Below, in pieces: positions 8,186 to 17,397 of a stretch of DNA of 59,422 bases (the first letter of the stretch is position 1; every line of letters begins with the position of its first letter). Made by a program: the position numbers and the translations under genes. The stretch spans positions 1 to 59,422 of the forward strand of contig CAKTQM010000006.1 of assembly GCA_934597125.1 (NCBI GenBank), written 5' to 3'. The notes under the pieces were generated by a model. It was not told where the DNA came from. It saw only the letters and a list, made by a program, of their open reading frames with translations, and did not search any database. Origin of the DNA: an uncultured Oscillospiraceae bacterium (GTDB lineage Bacteria; Bacillota; Clostridia; Oscillospirales; Oscillospiraceae).

Positions 8186-8719
8186 TTACCGTTCCGGCAG
8201 CTTGTCCGGTTCGGGATAGTTAACGCCCTTGGTATCCACGCGCACTCTGACCATGCGTTGATCCTTTTTGGGCTTGTTGGTCATCATGTTGCGGGGTGCG
8301 GAGGCGATGGCATCCACCACGTCCATGCCCTCGATAACCATGCCGAAGGCGGCGTATTCGCCGTCCAGATGGGGGGCGTCCTTGTGCATAATGAAGAACT
8401 GGCTGCCGGCGCTGTCGGGGATCATGGTGCGAGCCATGCTCAGCACGCCGCGGGTGTGGCGCAAGTCGTTGTTGAAGCCGTTGGACTTGAACTCACCCTT
8501 GATGCAGTAGCCGGGGCCGCCGGTGCCGGTGCCCAGGGGGCAGCCGCCCTGGATCATAAAGCCGTAGATACAGCGGTGGAAAATCAATCCGTCATAGTAG
8601 CCGCTGTTGGCAAGCGTGATGAAGTTGCGCACGCTCTGGGGTGCGATATCGGGATACAGCTCCGCCTTGATGACGCCGCCGTCCTCCATCTCAATGGTGA
8701 CAATGGGATTATTTTCCAT
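8186..8719 (-). CDS. Peptidyl-prolyl cis-trans isomerase (cyclophilin type)
   Basis: 177 residues, a single cytoplasmic cyclophilin domain with no signal peptide. Diagnostic motifs are FHRCIYGFMIQGG (catalytic Arg in FHR), ARTMIPDSAGSQFFIM (Gln and Phe of the active site) and AAFGMVIEGMDVVDAI. It catalyses proline isomerisation during protein folding. It starts 21 bases after smpB on the same strand, so the two are probably co-transcribed, with ssrA just downstream. Confidence 0.93.
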   Translation of the reverse strand: MENNPIVTIEMEDGGVIKAELYPDIAPQSVRNFITLANSGYYDGLIFHRCIYGFMIQGGCPLGTGTGGPGYCIKGEFKSNGFNNDLRHTRGVLSMARTMIPDSAGSQFFIMHKDAPHLDGEYAAFGMVIEGMDVVDAIASAPRNMMTNKPKKDQRMVRVRVDTKGVNYPEPDKLPER

Positions 8720-8740
8720 AGGAATGTCCTCCTTTGTTTC

Positions 8741-9208
8741 TCAATACCGTTCCTTGCGGGCGCGATCCATTTCGCGCTTGGCGTCCCGCTCGGCAATGGA
8801 CTGGCGTTTGTCGTAGTTTTTCTTGCCCTTGCAGACCCCCAGCTCCACCTTTACCAGTCCGTTTTTGAAGTAGACACTCAGGGGGATCAGGGCGTAGCCG
8901 TCCAGCTTCTGTGCCTCGTGCAGTTTGCGGATCTCCCGCTTGTGCATCAAAAGGCGTTTGGGCCGGTCAGGGTCGCGGTTGAAGATGTTGCCCTTGTCAT
9001 AGGGGGAGATGTGCATGTTGTACACCATCAGCTCCCCCCCTTTGGTAGTGGCGCAGTAGCTGTCCTTCAGGTTCAGCTGGCCGCCGCGGATGGACTTGAC
9101 CTCGGTGCCCGCCAGCTCGATGCCGGCCTCGTAGCGATCCTCCACGAAATAGTCGTGAAACGCTTTTCGGTTTTGGGCCGCGGTCTTGACGCCGCCGCTT
9201 TTCACCAT
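8741..9208 (-). CDS. smpB: SsrA-binding protein SmpB
   Basis: 155 residues, the normal length. Family motifs are [41 protein letters not shown] and the basic tail [21 protein letters not shown], which enters the ribosomal mRNA channel. SmpB delivers tmRNA to stalled ribosomes. A consensus-like promoter lies at 9241-9269. Clustering with ssrA is common in bacteria. Confidence 0.97.
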   Translation of the reverse strand: MVKSGGVKTAAQNRKAFHDYFVEDRYEAGIELAGTEVKSIRGGQLNLKDSYCATTKGGELMVYNMHISPYDKGNIFNRDPDRPKRLLMHKREIRKLHEAQKLDGYALIPLSVYFKNGLVKVELGVCKGKKNYDKRQSIAERDAKREMDRARKERY

Positions 9209-9240
9209 GGCAAGTCCCTCCTTTCCTCTGATGGATGATT

Positions 9241-9269
9241 AGTATAGCACATTTTTTCCCTGTATGCAA
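9241..9269 (-). promoter_or_regulatory. Sigma-A-type promoter of smpB
   Basis: Minus-strand TTGCAT and TATACT are separated by 17 bases, about 33 bases before the smpB start. Confidence 0.75.
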
Positions 9270-9296
9270 GGGGAAAGCCGTCAAAAGCCGCGTGGC

Positions 9297-9977
9297 TTAT
9301 CCGCTGTATGCGGCGGAGAATTTGCGGTACTGTTTTTGATTCCTGTGGAAGAAACCACGGATGGTCAAGAGCACAAACGCCGCGAGCGCAACGTAATACA
9401 CCGGCAGTGCCGCCGTCCACAAGCTCTGCGGAAGCAGCTGCTTTACGGCAGTCGCGTCCAGCAGAATGTAGATCAGCAGTCTCTCGCTGTTTACAACGAA
9501 CGGGCGCAGCAGCGCGGCGCGGACAGCCACCAGCGCAACGCCCAGCGCCAGCTTCGATGCATCCTTGGCACTGCACACCTCCGTGCCGATGGTCACGAAG
9601 CCACAGAAATAAATCGTTCCGTGGCAGAACATCGAAATATAGATGTCCAGCGGCGGATTCGCTCCGTAGATCATGCCGCCCGCCGCGATCATTGCCATGT
9701 AGTAGAAGAAGCCCGCCATCAGGCCGGAGTAGGCCGCCCAGCTATGCAGTTTTTTCCTGCCGGTCAGCAAAATCGTAGGCACAGCGAAGTAGGCCACGGT
9801 GGAGAACTCCACCGGCAGCATTACCACGCCCTTGATAAAGGGATACACCACGCCATAGCGCAGCGAATTACCGACCAGCAGCACCGCGCACAGGGAAAAT
9901 ACGATCGTTTTGCGCTTTTCCTTCGGACATTTGCACAGCTGATAGGCCGCCACATTGATACAGCTGAAGAACACCAC
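9297..9977 (-). CDS. Polytopic membrane protein, N-terminus probably frameshifted
   Basis: The open frame gives 226 residues with about six hydrophobic segments (for example AVLLVGNSLRYGVVYPFI, YYMAMIAAGGMIYGA, ALPVYYVALAAFVLL). It faintly resembles the YwaF/TIGR02206 family; I am not certain. The only in-frame start is GTG with no ribosome site. In a second frame, ATG at 10000 sits 6 bases after GAGGTG and encodes MLGMNAVA, which would join smoothly to VVFFSCINVAAY if one base were restored near 9978. Third gene after padR and the DUF1700 gene, and it starts at that gene's stop. Confidence 0.7.
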   Translation of the reverse strand: MVFFSCINVAAYQLCKCPKEKRKTIVFSLCAVLLVGNSLRYGVVYPFIKGVVMLPVEFSTVAYFAVPTILLTGRKKLHSWAAYSGLMAGFFYYMAMIAAGGMIYGANPPLDIYISMFCHGTIYFCGFVTIGTEVCSAKDASKLALGVALVAVRAALLRPFVVNSERLLIYILLDATAVKQLLPQSLWTAALPVYYVALAAFVLLTIRGFFHRNQKQYRKFSAAYSG

Positions 9978-10010
9978 GCCACCGCATTCATGCCGAGCAT
10001 GGAAGGCACC

Positions 10011-10718
10011 TCAATTCGCAAACCAGCCCCAGACGTGCCAGAACTGGAAGTTTTCGGCGGACAGGGCGCAGACCACGTAGGACAGTACGAAACAGGCGGC
10101 GAACAGCGCCGTGGCCCGCAGACGGCGCTTTGCCCTGGCGGAAAACTGCGGGCTGATAGGCAGCGGCGGCAGCACAGCCAGACCGGAGGCGTTGGACAGC
10201 GCGTTGTGCTGGAAGCGTCCGAAGGAGCGGATCAGCTGCCGCAGGAACGCCCCATAGTAGACGCAGCCCACCACGAACAGCACCGTCAGCGCCGCGAAGG
10301 ACAGCGCCAGAATCGCGCCGCACCAGTAAGGCATGGCGGGGAGAAGGCCGTGGATATTCAATCCGCCCAGCAGGCAGATCGCAACGACCCCAAAGGACAG
10401 CGCCGCGGCGGCCAGCACGATGCCGAAGCCCTCCAGCAGCAGGAAGAACAGGGCCGCAAAAACATCTGCGATCCCCAGACCGATCACGGTCAGCGGCTTG
10501 CTGCCGCCTCTTTTCCGCGGCCCACGCTCCGCCTCATCAAACTGCGCCGCCAGCATAGCGGGATCCTCCAGCCGTGCGGCGATCTCCTCCTCAAAAAAGC
10601 CGTCCGCCAGCTTCAGATCAAAGTGCTGCGCGTACTCCTCTAAAATATCCGCCGCGTCGGGGACATTCCGCTTTTTCAGTTCTTCATTGAGTTTATTCAG
10701 AAATTCAGCTTTCTTCAT
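10011..10718 (-). CDS. DUF1700 (HAAS) family membrane protein
   Basis: 235 residues. The N-terminal 65 residues form the soluble HAAS-type helical domain (MKKAEFLNKLNEELKKR, DILEEYAQHFDLKLADG, RLEDPAMLAAQFDE). Four or five hydrophobic helices follow, about residues 75-225. Such proteins are habitually encoded next to PadR regulators, as here, where the start codon overlaps the end of padR by 14 bases. They are thought to be membrane partners of the PadR-controlled response; the molecular role is unknown. Confidence 0.85.
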   Translation of the reverse strand: MKKAEFLNKLNEELKKRNVPDAADILEEYAQHFDLKLADGFFEEEIAARLEDPAMLAAQFDEAERGPRKRGGSKPLTVIGLGIADVFAALFFLLLEGFGIVLAAAALSFGVVAICLLGGLNIHGLLPAMPYWCGAILALSFAALTVLFVVGCVYYGAFLRQLIRSFGRFQHNALSNASGLAVLPPLPISPQFSARAKRRLRATALFAACFVLSYVVCALSAENFQFWHVWGWFAN

Positions 10719-11034
10719 GGTCGTTATCCTCCTTCAAAAGCTCGCGGACGGTCTCGGCGAACCGCAGATACTCCGCCCGATCCATATTGTATACGTCCTC
10801 GCCTAGCTGGGTCAGCTTATAGTATTTCCGGGGCGGGCCGCCGCTCTCCTCCTGTAAATAGGTTGTCACCAGCCCGTCGGCTTTCAGCTTGCGCAGCAGA
10901 GGGTACACGGTGCCGTCGGCGATTTCGATGTGCTTCGACAGGTAGTCGGATATCTCATAGCCGTACCGATCCTGCTTCCGCAGCAGGGACAGCACGCACA
11001 GATCCAGCACGCCTTTTTTATATTGCGGGTTCAT
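10705..11034 (-). CDS. PadR family transcriptional regulator
   Basis: 109 residues, PadR-s2 size. The winged helix-turn-helix reads GVLDLCVLSLLRKQDRYGYEISDYL, then ADGTVYPLLRKLKADGLV and the wing GGPPRKYYKLT. A short C-terminal helix serves dimerisation. Acts as a ligand-responsive repressor, probably of its own operon: a palindrome overlaps its promoter. First gene of the padR-DUF1700-membrane protein unit. Confidence 0.95.
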   Translation of the reverse strand: MNPQYKKGVLDLCVLSLLRKQDRYGYEISDYLSKHIEIADGTVYPLLRKLKADGLVTTYLQEESGGPPRKYYKLTQLGEDVYNMDRAEYLRFAETVRELLKEDNDHEES

Positions 11035-11063
11035 AAGCAGCTCCTTTCACATAGTGTTCTTTC

Positions 11064-11099
11064 ACTACTACATTATATTCAGTAGTTTGGAAATGTCAA
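11064..11099 (-). promoter_or_regulatory. padR promoter with overlapping operator palindrome
   Basis: Minus-strand TTGACA (11094-11099) and TATAAT (11072-11077), both perfect, are 16 bases apart. ACTACT (11064-11069) and AGTAGT (11081-11086) form an inverted repeat that brackets the -10 box, a likely PadR autoregulatory site. Confidence 0.78.
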
Positions 11100-11111
11100 T
11101 AGGGTTTTGAC

Positions 11112-11149
11112 AAAAAAATACCGGCAGAGAGAAAAGACTCTCTGTCGGC
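11112..11149 (-). terminator. Terminator of rlmD
   Basis: On the minus strand CCGACAGAGAG pairs with CTCTCTGCCGG (one G-T pair) and is followed by TATTTTTTTG, 36 bases after the rlmD stop. Confidence 0.85.
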
Positions 11150-11184
11150 AGGAGGCATCCGGAATATCCGGAGGGGATGTTATG

Positions 11185-12540
11185 TTACGATTCCGCTGTT
11201 TGGGACAGCAGCACCACCGTCTCCACATGGGCTGTTCGGGGGAACAGATCCACGGCCGCGGCGCGGCGGGCGGTGTAGCCGTGCTGGGCGAAGCGCTTGA
11301 TGTCACGGCCCAGCGTGGCGGGGTCGCAGGAGACATAGACGATGTGGCGGGGCGCCATGGCGGCGGCCGCGTCCACCACCTCCGGCGCCAGCCCCTTGCG
11401 AGGGGGATCCATGCAGATCACATCCGGCCGCAGGCCGCGGGCGGCCAACTCTGCCGCCGTTTCCTTGGCATCGCCGCAGAAAAACTCTACATTCTCCACG
11501 CCGTTGTCCACAGCGTTCCGGCGGGCGTCGCTGATGGCCTCCGGCACGATCTCCGCACCGATGGCCTGCCCGCAGTGCCGTGCCATGCACAGTGTGATGG
11601 TACCTGCGCCGCAGTAGAGGTCAAGCACCGTTTCCTGACCTGTCAGAGCGGCAAATTCCACCGCCTTGCGGTACAGCACCTCCGCCTGAGGGCGGTTCAC
11701 CTGATAAAAGGACGGCACGCTCAGCCGGAAGGTCAGGCCCCACAGGGTATCCTGCAGGGTGTCCGCGCCCCAAAGTGTGCGGTAACTGTCCCCCAGGATC
11801 ACATTGCCCTTTTTGCGGTTTACGCCCCATACGACGCCCACGGTTTGGGGGACGGCCTGCCGCAGCAGCTCCACCAGCTCCGGCTCGTGGGGGGCACGGT
11901 CACCGCAGCCCAGCAGGCAGATGAGACTTTCCCCTGCCCCGTTGGTGCGGACATACAGGTGCCGCAGCAGCCCGCGGCCCGTTCGCTCATCGTAGCAGGG
12001 CACACGGAAGCGGCGGATATACTGCCGCACCGCCTGTGCCGCCGCGTCGGCCTGGGACATCTGCAAGCGGCACTGCTCCACGCCGATCACCTCATGGGTG
12101 CGGGCGCGGTAGAAGCCCACCGCGCCGTTGGGGGACACGGGGTACTGGCTTTTGTTGCGGTAGCGGTCGGTCTCCGCCGCGCCCAGAATCTCCTCCACTG
12201 GTACATCACTGCCGCCGATGCGTGTCAGGGCGTCCTGCACCCGCTGGCGCTTGGCGGCCAGCTCCTCGGCGTAGTCCATGTGGCGGAAGTCGCAGCCGCC
12301 GCACCTGCCATAATAGGGACAGTCCGGCTCCTGCCGGTGGGGAGAGGGGGTATGGATGGCCGTCACTTTGCCGAAGGCGGTGTTTTTCAGCACCTTCATG
12401 ATGAGGATATCGCAGTCCTCGCCCCGAATGGCCCGATGGACGAACACCACCTGCCCGTTGACCCGCGCAATGCCCAGGCCGTCGGAGGAGTAGCCCTCGA
12501 TGACGGCACGGACGATTTGGTTTTTCTGCAGCGTTTCCAT
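11185..12540 (-). CDS. rlmD: 23S rRNA (uracil-C5)-methyltransferase, RlmD/TrmA family
   Basis: 451 residues. An N-terminal TRAM RNA-binding domain (about 5-60) is followed by the iron-sulfur cysteines CPYYGRCGGCDF. The SAM-binding Rossmann fold starts at VLDLYCGAGTITL. The catalytic motifs DPPRKGL and YVSCDPATLGRD (nucleophile Cys) are intact, as is the FYQVNRPQAE block. The enzyme methylates C5 of a uracil in rRNA using S-adenosylmethionine. Firmicutes often carry several family members, so the exact target nucleotide cannot be fixed. Confidence 0.92.
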   Translation of the reverse strand: METLQKNQIVRAVIEGYSSDGLGIARVNGQVVFVHRAIRGEDCDILIMKVLKNTAFGKVTAIHTPSPHRQEPDCPYYGRCGGCDFRHMDYAEELAAKRQRVQDALTRIGGSDVPVEEILGAAETDRYRNKSQYPVSPNGAVGFYRARTHEVIGVEQCRLQMSQADAAAQAVRQYIRRFRVPCYDERTGRGLLRHLYVRTNGAGESLICLLGCGDRAPHEPELVELLRQAVPQTVGVVWGVNRKKGNVILGDSYRTLWGADTLQDTLWGLTFRLSVPSFYQVNRPQAEVLYRKAVEFAALTGQETVLDLYCGAGTITLCMARHCGQAIGAEIVPEAISDARRNAVDNGVENVEFFCGDAKETAAELAARGLRPDVICMDPPRKGLAPEVVDAAAAMAPRHIVYVSCDPATLGRDIKRFAQHGYTARRAAAVDLFPRTAHVETVVLLSQTAES

Positions 12541-12556
12541 GAAACCTCTTTCCAGA

Positions 12557-12583
12557 AAACAGGGGAAGCCAGTGGCTTCCCCT
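12557..12583 (-). terminator. Weak terminator or attenuator upstream of rlmD
   Basis: Minus-strand AGGGGAAGCC pairs with GGCTTCCCCT, followed by GTTTTC. It lies between the RNase-like gene and rlmD, which run in the same direction. Confidence 0.6.
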
Positions 12584-12592
12584 TATTGTCCC

Positions 12593-14200
12593 TTAAAACT
12601 CGTATTTCTCCGTGATCTTGCGAATGGCCTCGGCCATGGCGCCAAGGGTCTTGTTGTCCCGACCCTTGCTGCGGCGCACCAGCGCCTGCAGGGCGTCCAG
12701 CGCCTGCAGCAGCTTCTGATAGACCACACCGGCACGGCTGCCCTGTCCATCGAAGACCATCTTCTTGCGCTCCGGCAGGAAGCCCTTGGCCAGCTGGGTG
12801 CAGGTGATCAGGTCGTATTCCTCCGTATACTGGGGGGCGTGGGCGTTGAAGCCCATAGCGCTGACAGTTTCGGCAAACAGAGGCGCCACTTCGCGGTCGC
12901 CGTGGACGATGAATACGTGCTGGGGCTTGGGTGCCTTATAGTGGGCGATCCAGGCCAGCAGGTGATCGCGGTCGGCGTGGGAGCTGAGACCCTGGAAGTT
13001 GACGATCTTGGCGCGGACGGCTACATCCTCGCCAAACAGCTTGACGCTGGCGGCGCCGTCTAACAGCGTACGACCCAGCGTACCGGGGGACTGGAAGCCC
13101 ACGAACACCACGGCGCTGTCGGCGCGCCAGAGGTTATATTTCAGGTGGTGGCGGATACGGCCCGCGTCGCACATGCCGCTGGCGGAAATGATGACCTTGG
13201 GCACCTTATCCATATTCAGCAGTTTGGATTCCTCCACCGATTCGGTCAGGTGCAGGCCGGGGAAGTTGAACATATGGGTGCCGTCCTGCACCAGTGCCAG
13301 CGCCTCCTCGTCCAGATAACCCCGCAGGTCACCGCAGAAGATGCTGGTGGCGGACTTGGCAAGAGGTGAGTCCACATACACAGGGAAATCCTGCACCGAG
13401 GTCACCAGGTGACGATCCTTGATCTCGCGGATGAAGTACAAAAGCTCCTGGGTGCGCCCCACGGCAAAGGAGGGGATCACCACGTTGCCGCCGCGGCCCA
13501 GCGTCTCGTTGATGATCTCCGCCAGGTCGTCGGTATAACTCCACACCTCGGTGTGGTTGCGGTTGCCGTAGGTGCTTTCCATCACCACGTAGTCCGCTCC
13601 GTCAAAGTTCTGGGGGTCGCGGATGATGGGCTGATCCACGTTGCCGATATCGCCGGAAAAGACGATGGTGCGCTTTTCGCCGCCCTCGGTCAGCTCCAGC
13701 AGGATGGAGGCGCTGCCCAACAGGTGACCGGCGTCGATGAAGGTGGCCTTCACGCCCTGACACACGTCGATGGGCTGGTTGTATTCACAGGTCTGCAGAA
13801 ATTCCGGCACACGCATAGCGTCGGCCACCGTGTACAGCGGTTCCACATCGGGGCGGCCGGCGCGCTGGTTTTTGCGGTTCTGATACTCGGCGTCGCTCTC
13901 CTGAATGTGGGCGGAGTCCGCCAGCATGATCCGCAGCAGATCCGCCGTCAGCCGCGTGGTGATGATTTTGCCCTGAAAGCCGTTTTTGATCAGCATGGGA
14001 ATACGGCCGGAATGGTCGATATGAGCGTGGGTCACCAATACGGCATCAATGCTGCCGGGGTGGAAGGGCAGTGTGGCGTTATCCACCTCGTCCCGTCCCT
14101 GCTGCAAGCCGCAGTCGATGAGGATATGCTTTCCGTTGACCTCCAGACAATGGCAGCTGCCGGTGACGCACTGGTCAGCGCCGAAAAAACTCAGCTTCAT
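12593..14200 (-). CDS. Beta-CASP metallo-beta-lactamase RNase-like protein
   Basis: 535 residues from ATG at 14200, 9 bases after GGAAAGG; the in-frame extension to 14326 covers the promoter. MBL motifs are HAHIDHSG (zinc ligands), a His in DAGHLLGSAS, and FSGDIG. The beta-CASP insert and the late motif GLSSHADRDHLLAW complete the CPSF-73-like fold. Residues 1-45 (FGADQCVTGSCHCLEVNGKHILIDCG) are typical of this family. Proteins of this class are RNA endonucleases or exonucleases acting in mRNA turnover; the target is unknown. A ~50-residue helical C-terminus follows. Divergent from secA. Confidence 0.9.
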   Translation of the reverse strand: MKLSFFGADQCVTGSCHCLEVNGKHILIDCGLQQGRDEVDNATLPFHPGSIDAVLVTHAHIDHSGRIPMLIKNGFQGKIITTRLTADLLRIMLADSAHIQESDAEYQNRKNQRAGRPDVEPLYTVADAMRVPEFLQTCEYNQPIDVCQGVKATFIDAGHLLGSASILLELTEGGEKRTIVFSGDIGNVDQPIIRDPQNFDGADYVVMESTYGNRNHTEVWSYTDDLAEIINETLGRGGNVVIPSFAVGRTQELLYFIREIKDRHLVTSVQDFPVYVDSPLAKSATSIFCGDLRGYLDEEALALVQDGTHMFNFPGLHLTESVEESKLLNMDKVPKVIISASGMCDAGRIRHHLKYNLWRADSAVVFVGFQSPGTLGRTLLDGAASVKLFGEDVAVRAKIVNFQGLSSHADRDHLLAWIAHYKAPKPQHVFIVHGDREVAPLFAETVSAMGFNAHAPQYTEEYDLITCTQLAKGFLPERKKMVFDGQGSRAGVVYQKLLQALDALQALVRRSKGRDNKTLGAMAEAIRKITEKYEF

Positions 14201-14275
14201 GGCGTACATCCTTTCCAAAAAGTTCACAGTTTCGGTGAAATTATCTGCTATGATAGGCGCGGTGATATTTATTAC

Positions 14276-14304
14276 ATTGTACCACCTTTTTCCGCCGTAG
14301 GCAA
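14276..14304 (-). promoter_or_regulatory. Promoter of the beta-CASP gene
   Basis: Minus-strand TTGCCT and TACAAT with a 17-base spacer, about 75 bases upstream of the start codon. Confidence 0.6.
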
Positions 14305-14343
14305 GCCGCAACTTACCGGAAGGCACGGTTCGTCAAATTTCCT

Positions 14344-14372
14344 TTGCATATGGCGCGGGAGTATGATATACT
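14344..14372 (+). promoter_or_regulatory. Promoter of secA
   Basis: TTGCAT and TATACT with a 17-base spacer, 57 bases before the secA start. Confidence 0.7.
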
Positions 14373-14429
14373 GATATTTGTATCATTATGCGATAAGCGA
14401 ATTCTTTTTACAGAAAGGATCAATCATAT

Positions 14430-17174
14430 ATGGGACTGATTACCAAGATCTTCGGAACCTATTCCGAACGGGAACTGAAATCCATTTGGCCCATCGTCCA
14501 CCAGATCGAGGGTATGGAGGAGGAATACAAGGCGCTGACCGATGCCCAGCTGCAGGCCAAGACGCCGGAGTTCAAGGAGCGTCTTGCCAATGGCGAAACG
14601 CTGGATGACATTCTGCCGGAGGCCTTTGCCACCGTCCGCGAAGCAGCGGATCGTGTGCTGGGCATGCGCCCCTATCCGGTGCAGCTGGTGGGCGGCATCG
14701 TGCTGCATCAGGGCCGCATCGCCGAGATGAAGACCGGTGAGGGCAAGACCCTGGTGGCCACTCTGCCCGCCTACTTAAACGCGCTGACCGGCAAGGGCGT
14801 GCATATCGTCACCGTTAACGACTACCTTGCCAAGCGCGACAGCGAATGGATGGGTAAGGTGCACCGCTTTCTGGGTTTGACCGTGGGTCTGATTATCCAC
14901 GATCTGACCAAGGAGGAGCGGCAGAAGGCCTATGCCGCCGACATTACCTACGGCACCAATAACGAGATGGGCTTTGACTATCTGCGTGACAATATGGCTA
15001 TCTATGCCAACGAGCTGGTGCAGCGGGGCCACAATTTTGCCATCGTGGACGAGGTGGACTCCATCCTCATCGACGAGGCCCGCACACCCCTGATCATCTC
15101 CGGCCAGGGCGACAAATCCACCCAGCTGTACGACATGGCCGATGCCTTCGCCCGCAAGCTCAAGCGCTTCACGATCGTGGAGACCGACGCCAAGGAGGAG
15201 GAAGACCCCGACATCGACGCCGACTACATCGTGGATGAAAAGGCCCGCAGCGTCACCCTGACCGCCCGCGGCATCGCCAAGGCGGAGGAGTTCTTCCATC
15301 TGGACAATCTGAGCGATCCGGAAAACAGTACCATCTCCCACCACATCAACCAGGCCATCCGCGCCTACGGCATTATGAAGCGTGACGTGGACTACGTGGT
15401 TAAGGATGGCGAGATCGTCATTGTGGATGAATATACCGGTCGTCTCATGTTCGGCCGCCGGTATAACGAGGGCCTGCATCAGGCCATCGAGGCCAAGGAG
15501 CGGGTGAAGGTGCAGCGGGAGAGCAAGACTCTGGCCACCATCACTTTCCAGAACTACTTCCGCATGTACAGCAAGCTCTCCGGTATGACCGGTACGGCAC
15601 TGACGGAGGAAGAGGAATTCGCCACCATCTACAAGCTGGATATTGTGGAGATCCCCACCAACCGCCCCATTGCCCGTATCGACAACGAGGACAGCGTCTA
15701 TAAAACAGAGAACGGAAAATACCGCGCCGTGATCCGCCAGGTGAAAGAGTGTCACGCCAAGGGTCAGCCTGTGCTGGTGGGTACCGTGTCCATCGAAAAG
15801 AATGAACTGTTGGGTCATATGCTGCAGCGGGAGGGCATCCCCTGCAACCTGCTGAACGCCAAGAACCACGAAAAGGAAGCCGAGATCGTGGCTCAGGCCG
15901 GTAAATTCGGCGCCGTCACCGTGGCCACCAACATGGCGGGCCGTGGTACGGATATCATGCTGGGCGGCAACGCCGAATATCTCGCCAAAAACGATCTGCG
16001 CAAGGCCGGCATGACCGACGAGCTGATCGCCGAGGCCACCGGCTATGCCGAAACGGACAATCAGGAGATTCTGGACGCCCGCAAGCTGTTTGCCGAGCGC
16101 CTGCAAAAGCACAAGGAGGAGATCGCCGGCGAAGCCGAGCGTGTTCGTCAGGCCGGAGGATTGTTCATCATCGGCACCGAGCGGCACGATTCCCGCCGTA
16201 TCGACAACCAGCTGCGCGGCCGTGCCGGCCGTCAGGGCGACCCCGGTGAGACCCGCTTTTATATCTCCCTGGAGGATGATCTGATGCGCCTGTTCGGCGG
16301 CGAACGGATTACCAACATGATGGAGCGTCTCAATGTGGATGAGGATATGCCCATTGAGAACAAGCTGCTGACCAAGTCCATCCAGCAGGCCCAGACCACC
16401 GTGGAGAGCCGCAACTTCCAGACCCGTAAGTCGGTGCTGGAATACGACGACGTGATGAACAAGCAGCGTGAGATCATCTATGGACAGCGCAAGCAGGTGC
16501 TGGATGGTCTGGACGTGAAGGACACCATTATGAACATGATGTCCACAGCCATTTCTAATCAGGTCAACTCCGCCTTTTTGGAAAAATCCCATCTGGACGC
16601 CGTCTCCTGCAAGGAGCTGCTGCGGAATGTGGAGGGCACGTATTTCCCCAAGTACGCCGTAAAGGTCACGGAGGAGGAACTGCCCACCCTGACGGCGGAG
16701 GAGCTGTCCGACCGCTTTATCGCCGCCGCCGCCGAGTTCTATCACCAGAAGGAGGAGGAATTCACCTCCCCCGTCATGCGTGAGCTGGAGCGGGTGATCC
16801 TGCTGCGGGTGGTGGATGAATACTGGATGGAGCACATCGACGCCATGGACGACCTGCGCCAGGGCATCCGCCTGCGTGCCTACGCCCAGACCGACCCCAT
16901 CAACGCCTATAAGAAGGAAAGTCTAGCGATGTTCGAGGAGATGATCTCCGCCATTCAGGAGGAGACTGTCCGCCGCCTGTACAGCGTCCGCCTCCAGCGC
17001 AACGAGGAGATCAAGCGCGAACGGGTAGCCAAAGGCATCACCGAGAATGTGGGCGGCGACGGCACCGTGAAAAAGCAGCCCAAAAAGGTGGTCAAGATCG
17101 GCCGCAACGACCTGTGCCCCTGCGGCAGCGGGTTGAAGTGGAAGAAGTGCGACTGCAAGGAGTATCATTCCTGA
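14430..17174 (+). CDS. secA: Preprotein translocase ATPase SecA
   Basis: 914 residues, full length. Walker A is in [16 protein letters not shown] (about residue 98). The [19 protein letters not shown] block is diagnostic, and the preprotein-binding and helicase-like second nucleotide domain follow ([16 protein letters not shown]). The C-terminus ends in the zinc-binding [14 protein letters not shown] tail that contacts SecB or membranes. SecA drives export through SecYEG using ATP; the secG gene is 7.5 kb upstream. It has its own promoter. Confidence 0.98.
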   Translation: MGLITKIFGTYSERELKSIWPIVHQIEGMEEEYKALTDAQLQAKTPEFKERLANGETLDDILPEAFATVREAADRVLGMRPYPVQLVGGIVLHQGRIAEMKTGEGKTLVATLPAYLNALTGKGVHIVTVNDYLAKRDSEWMGKVHRFLGLTVGLIIHDLTKEERQKAYAADITYGTNNEMGFDYLRDNMAIYANELVQRGHNFAIVDEVDSILIDEARTPLIISGQGDKSTQLYDMADAFARKLKRFTIVETDAKEEEDPDIDADYIVDEKARSVTLTARGIAKAEEFFHLDNLSDPENSTISHHINQAIRAYGIMKRDVDYVVKDGEIVIVDEYTGRLMFGRRYNEGLHQAIEAKERVKVQRESKTLATITFQNYFRMYSKLSGMTGTALTEEEEFATIYKLDIVEIPTNRPIARIDNEDSVYKTENGKYRAVIRQVKECHAKGQPVLVGTVSIEKNELLGHMLQREGIPCNLLNAKNHEKEAEIVAQAGKFGAVTVATNMAGRGTDIMLGGNAEYLAKNDLRKAGMTDELIAEATGYAETDNQEILDARKLFAERLQKHKEEIAGEAERVRQAGGLFIIGTERHDSRRIDNQLRGRAGRQGDPGETRFYISLEDDLMRLFGGERITNMMERLNVDEDMPIENKLLTKSIQQAQTTVESRNFQTRKSVLEYDDVMNKQREIIYGQRKQVLDGLDVKDTIMNMMSTAISNQVNSAFLEKSHLDAVSCKELLRNVEGTYFPKYAVKVTEEELPTLTAEELSDRFIAAAAEFYHQKEEEFTSPVMRELERVILLRVVDEYWMEHIDAMDDLRQGIRLRAYAQTDPINAYKKESLAMFEEMISAIQEETVRRLYSVRLQRNEEIKRERVAKGITENVGGDGTVKKQPKKVVKIGRNDLCPCGSGLKWKKCDCKEYHS

Positions 17175-17181
17175 CACATCA

Positions 17182-17205
17182 GGGCGGCGGCGAATGCCGC
17201 CGCCC
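17182..17205 (+). terminator. GC-rich hairpin after secA
   Basis: GGGCGGCGGC and GCCGCCGCCC pair around GAAT, 8 bases after the secA stop. The T-tract is poor (GATGTTT), so termination may be partial. Confidence 0.6.
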
Positions 17206-17240
17206 GATGTTTCCCTCAGGCGGAAAACGCATCCAAAGCA

Positions 17241-17352
17241 TCCCTTGTGTAAGGGGAGGTGTCGTCGTAGGCGACGGAGGGGTTGTCAAATGCCCCGACA
17301 ATCCTCCAGTCTCGGCTTGCGCCGAGCCAGCCCCCTTTACACAAGGGGGCCT
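17241..17352. repeat. MITE-like palindromic intergenic element
   Basis: The ends are imperfect inverted repeats: CCCTTGTGTAAGGGGAGG on the left and, reversed, CCCCTTGTGTAAAGGGGGCT on the right. Inside are smaller hairpins (CTCGGC-TTGC-GCCGAG; GTCGCC-like GTCGTCGTAGGCGAC). It has no coding frame of its own. I recall near-identical elements scattered between genes in Oscillospiraceae genomes; only one copy is in this window, so multiplicity is not shown here. Confidence 0.65.
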
Positions 17353-17397
17353 TTGATACCGCTCTCCGATGTATTCTCACCCCGAAAGGAGCCTTCT

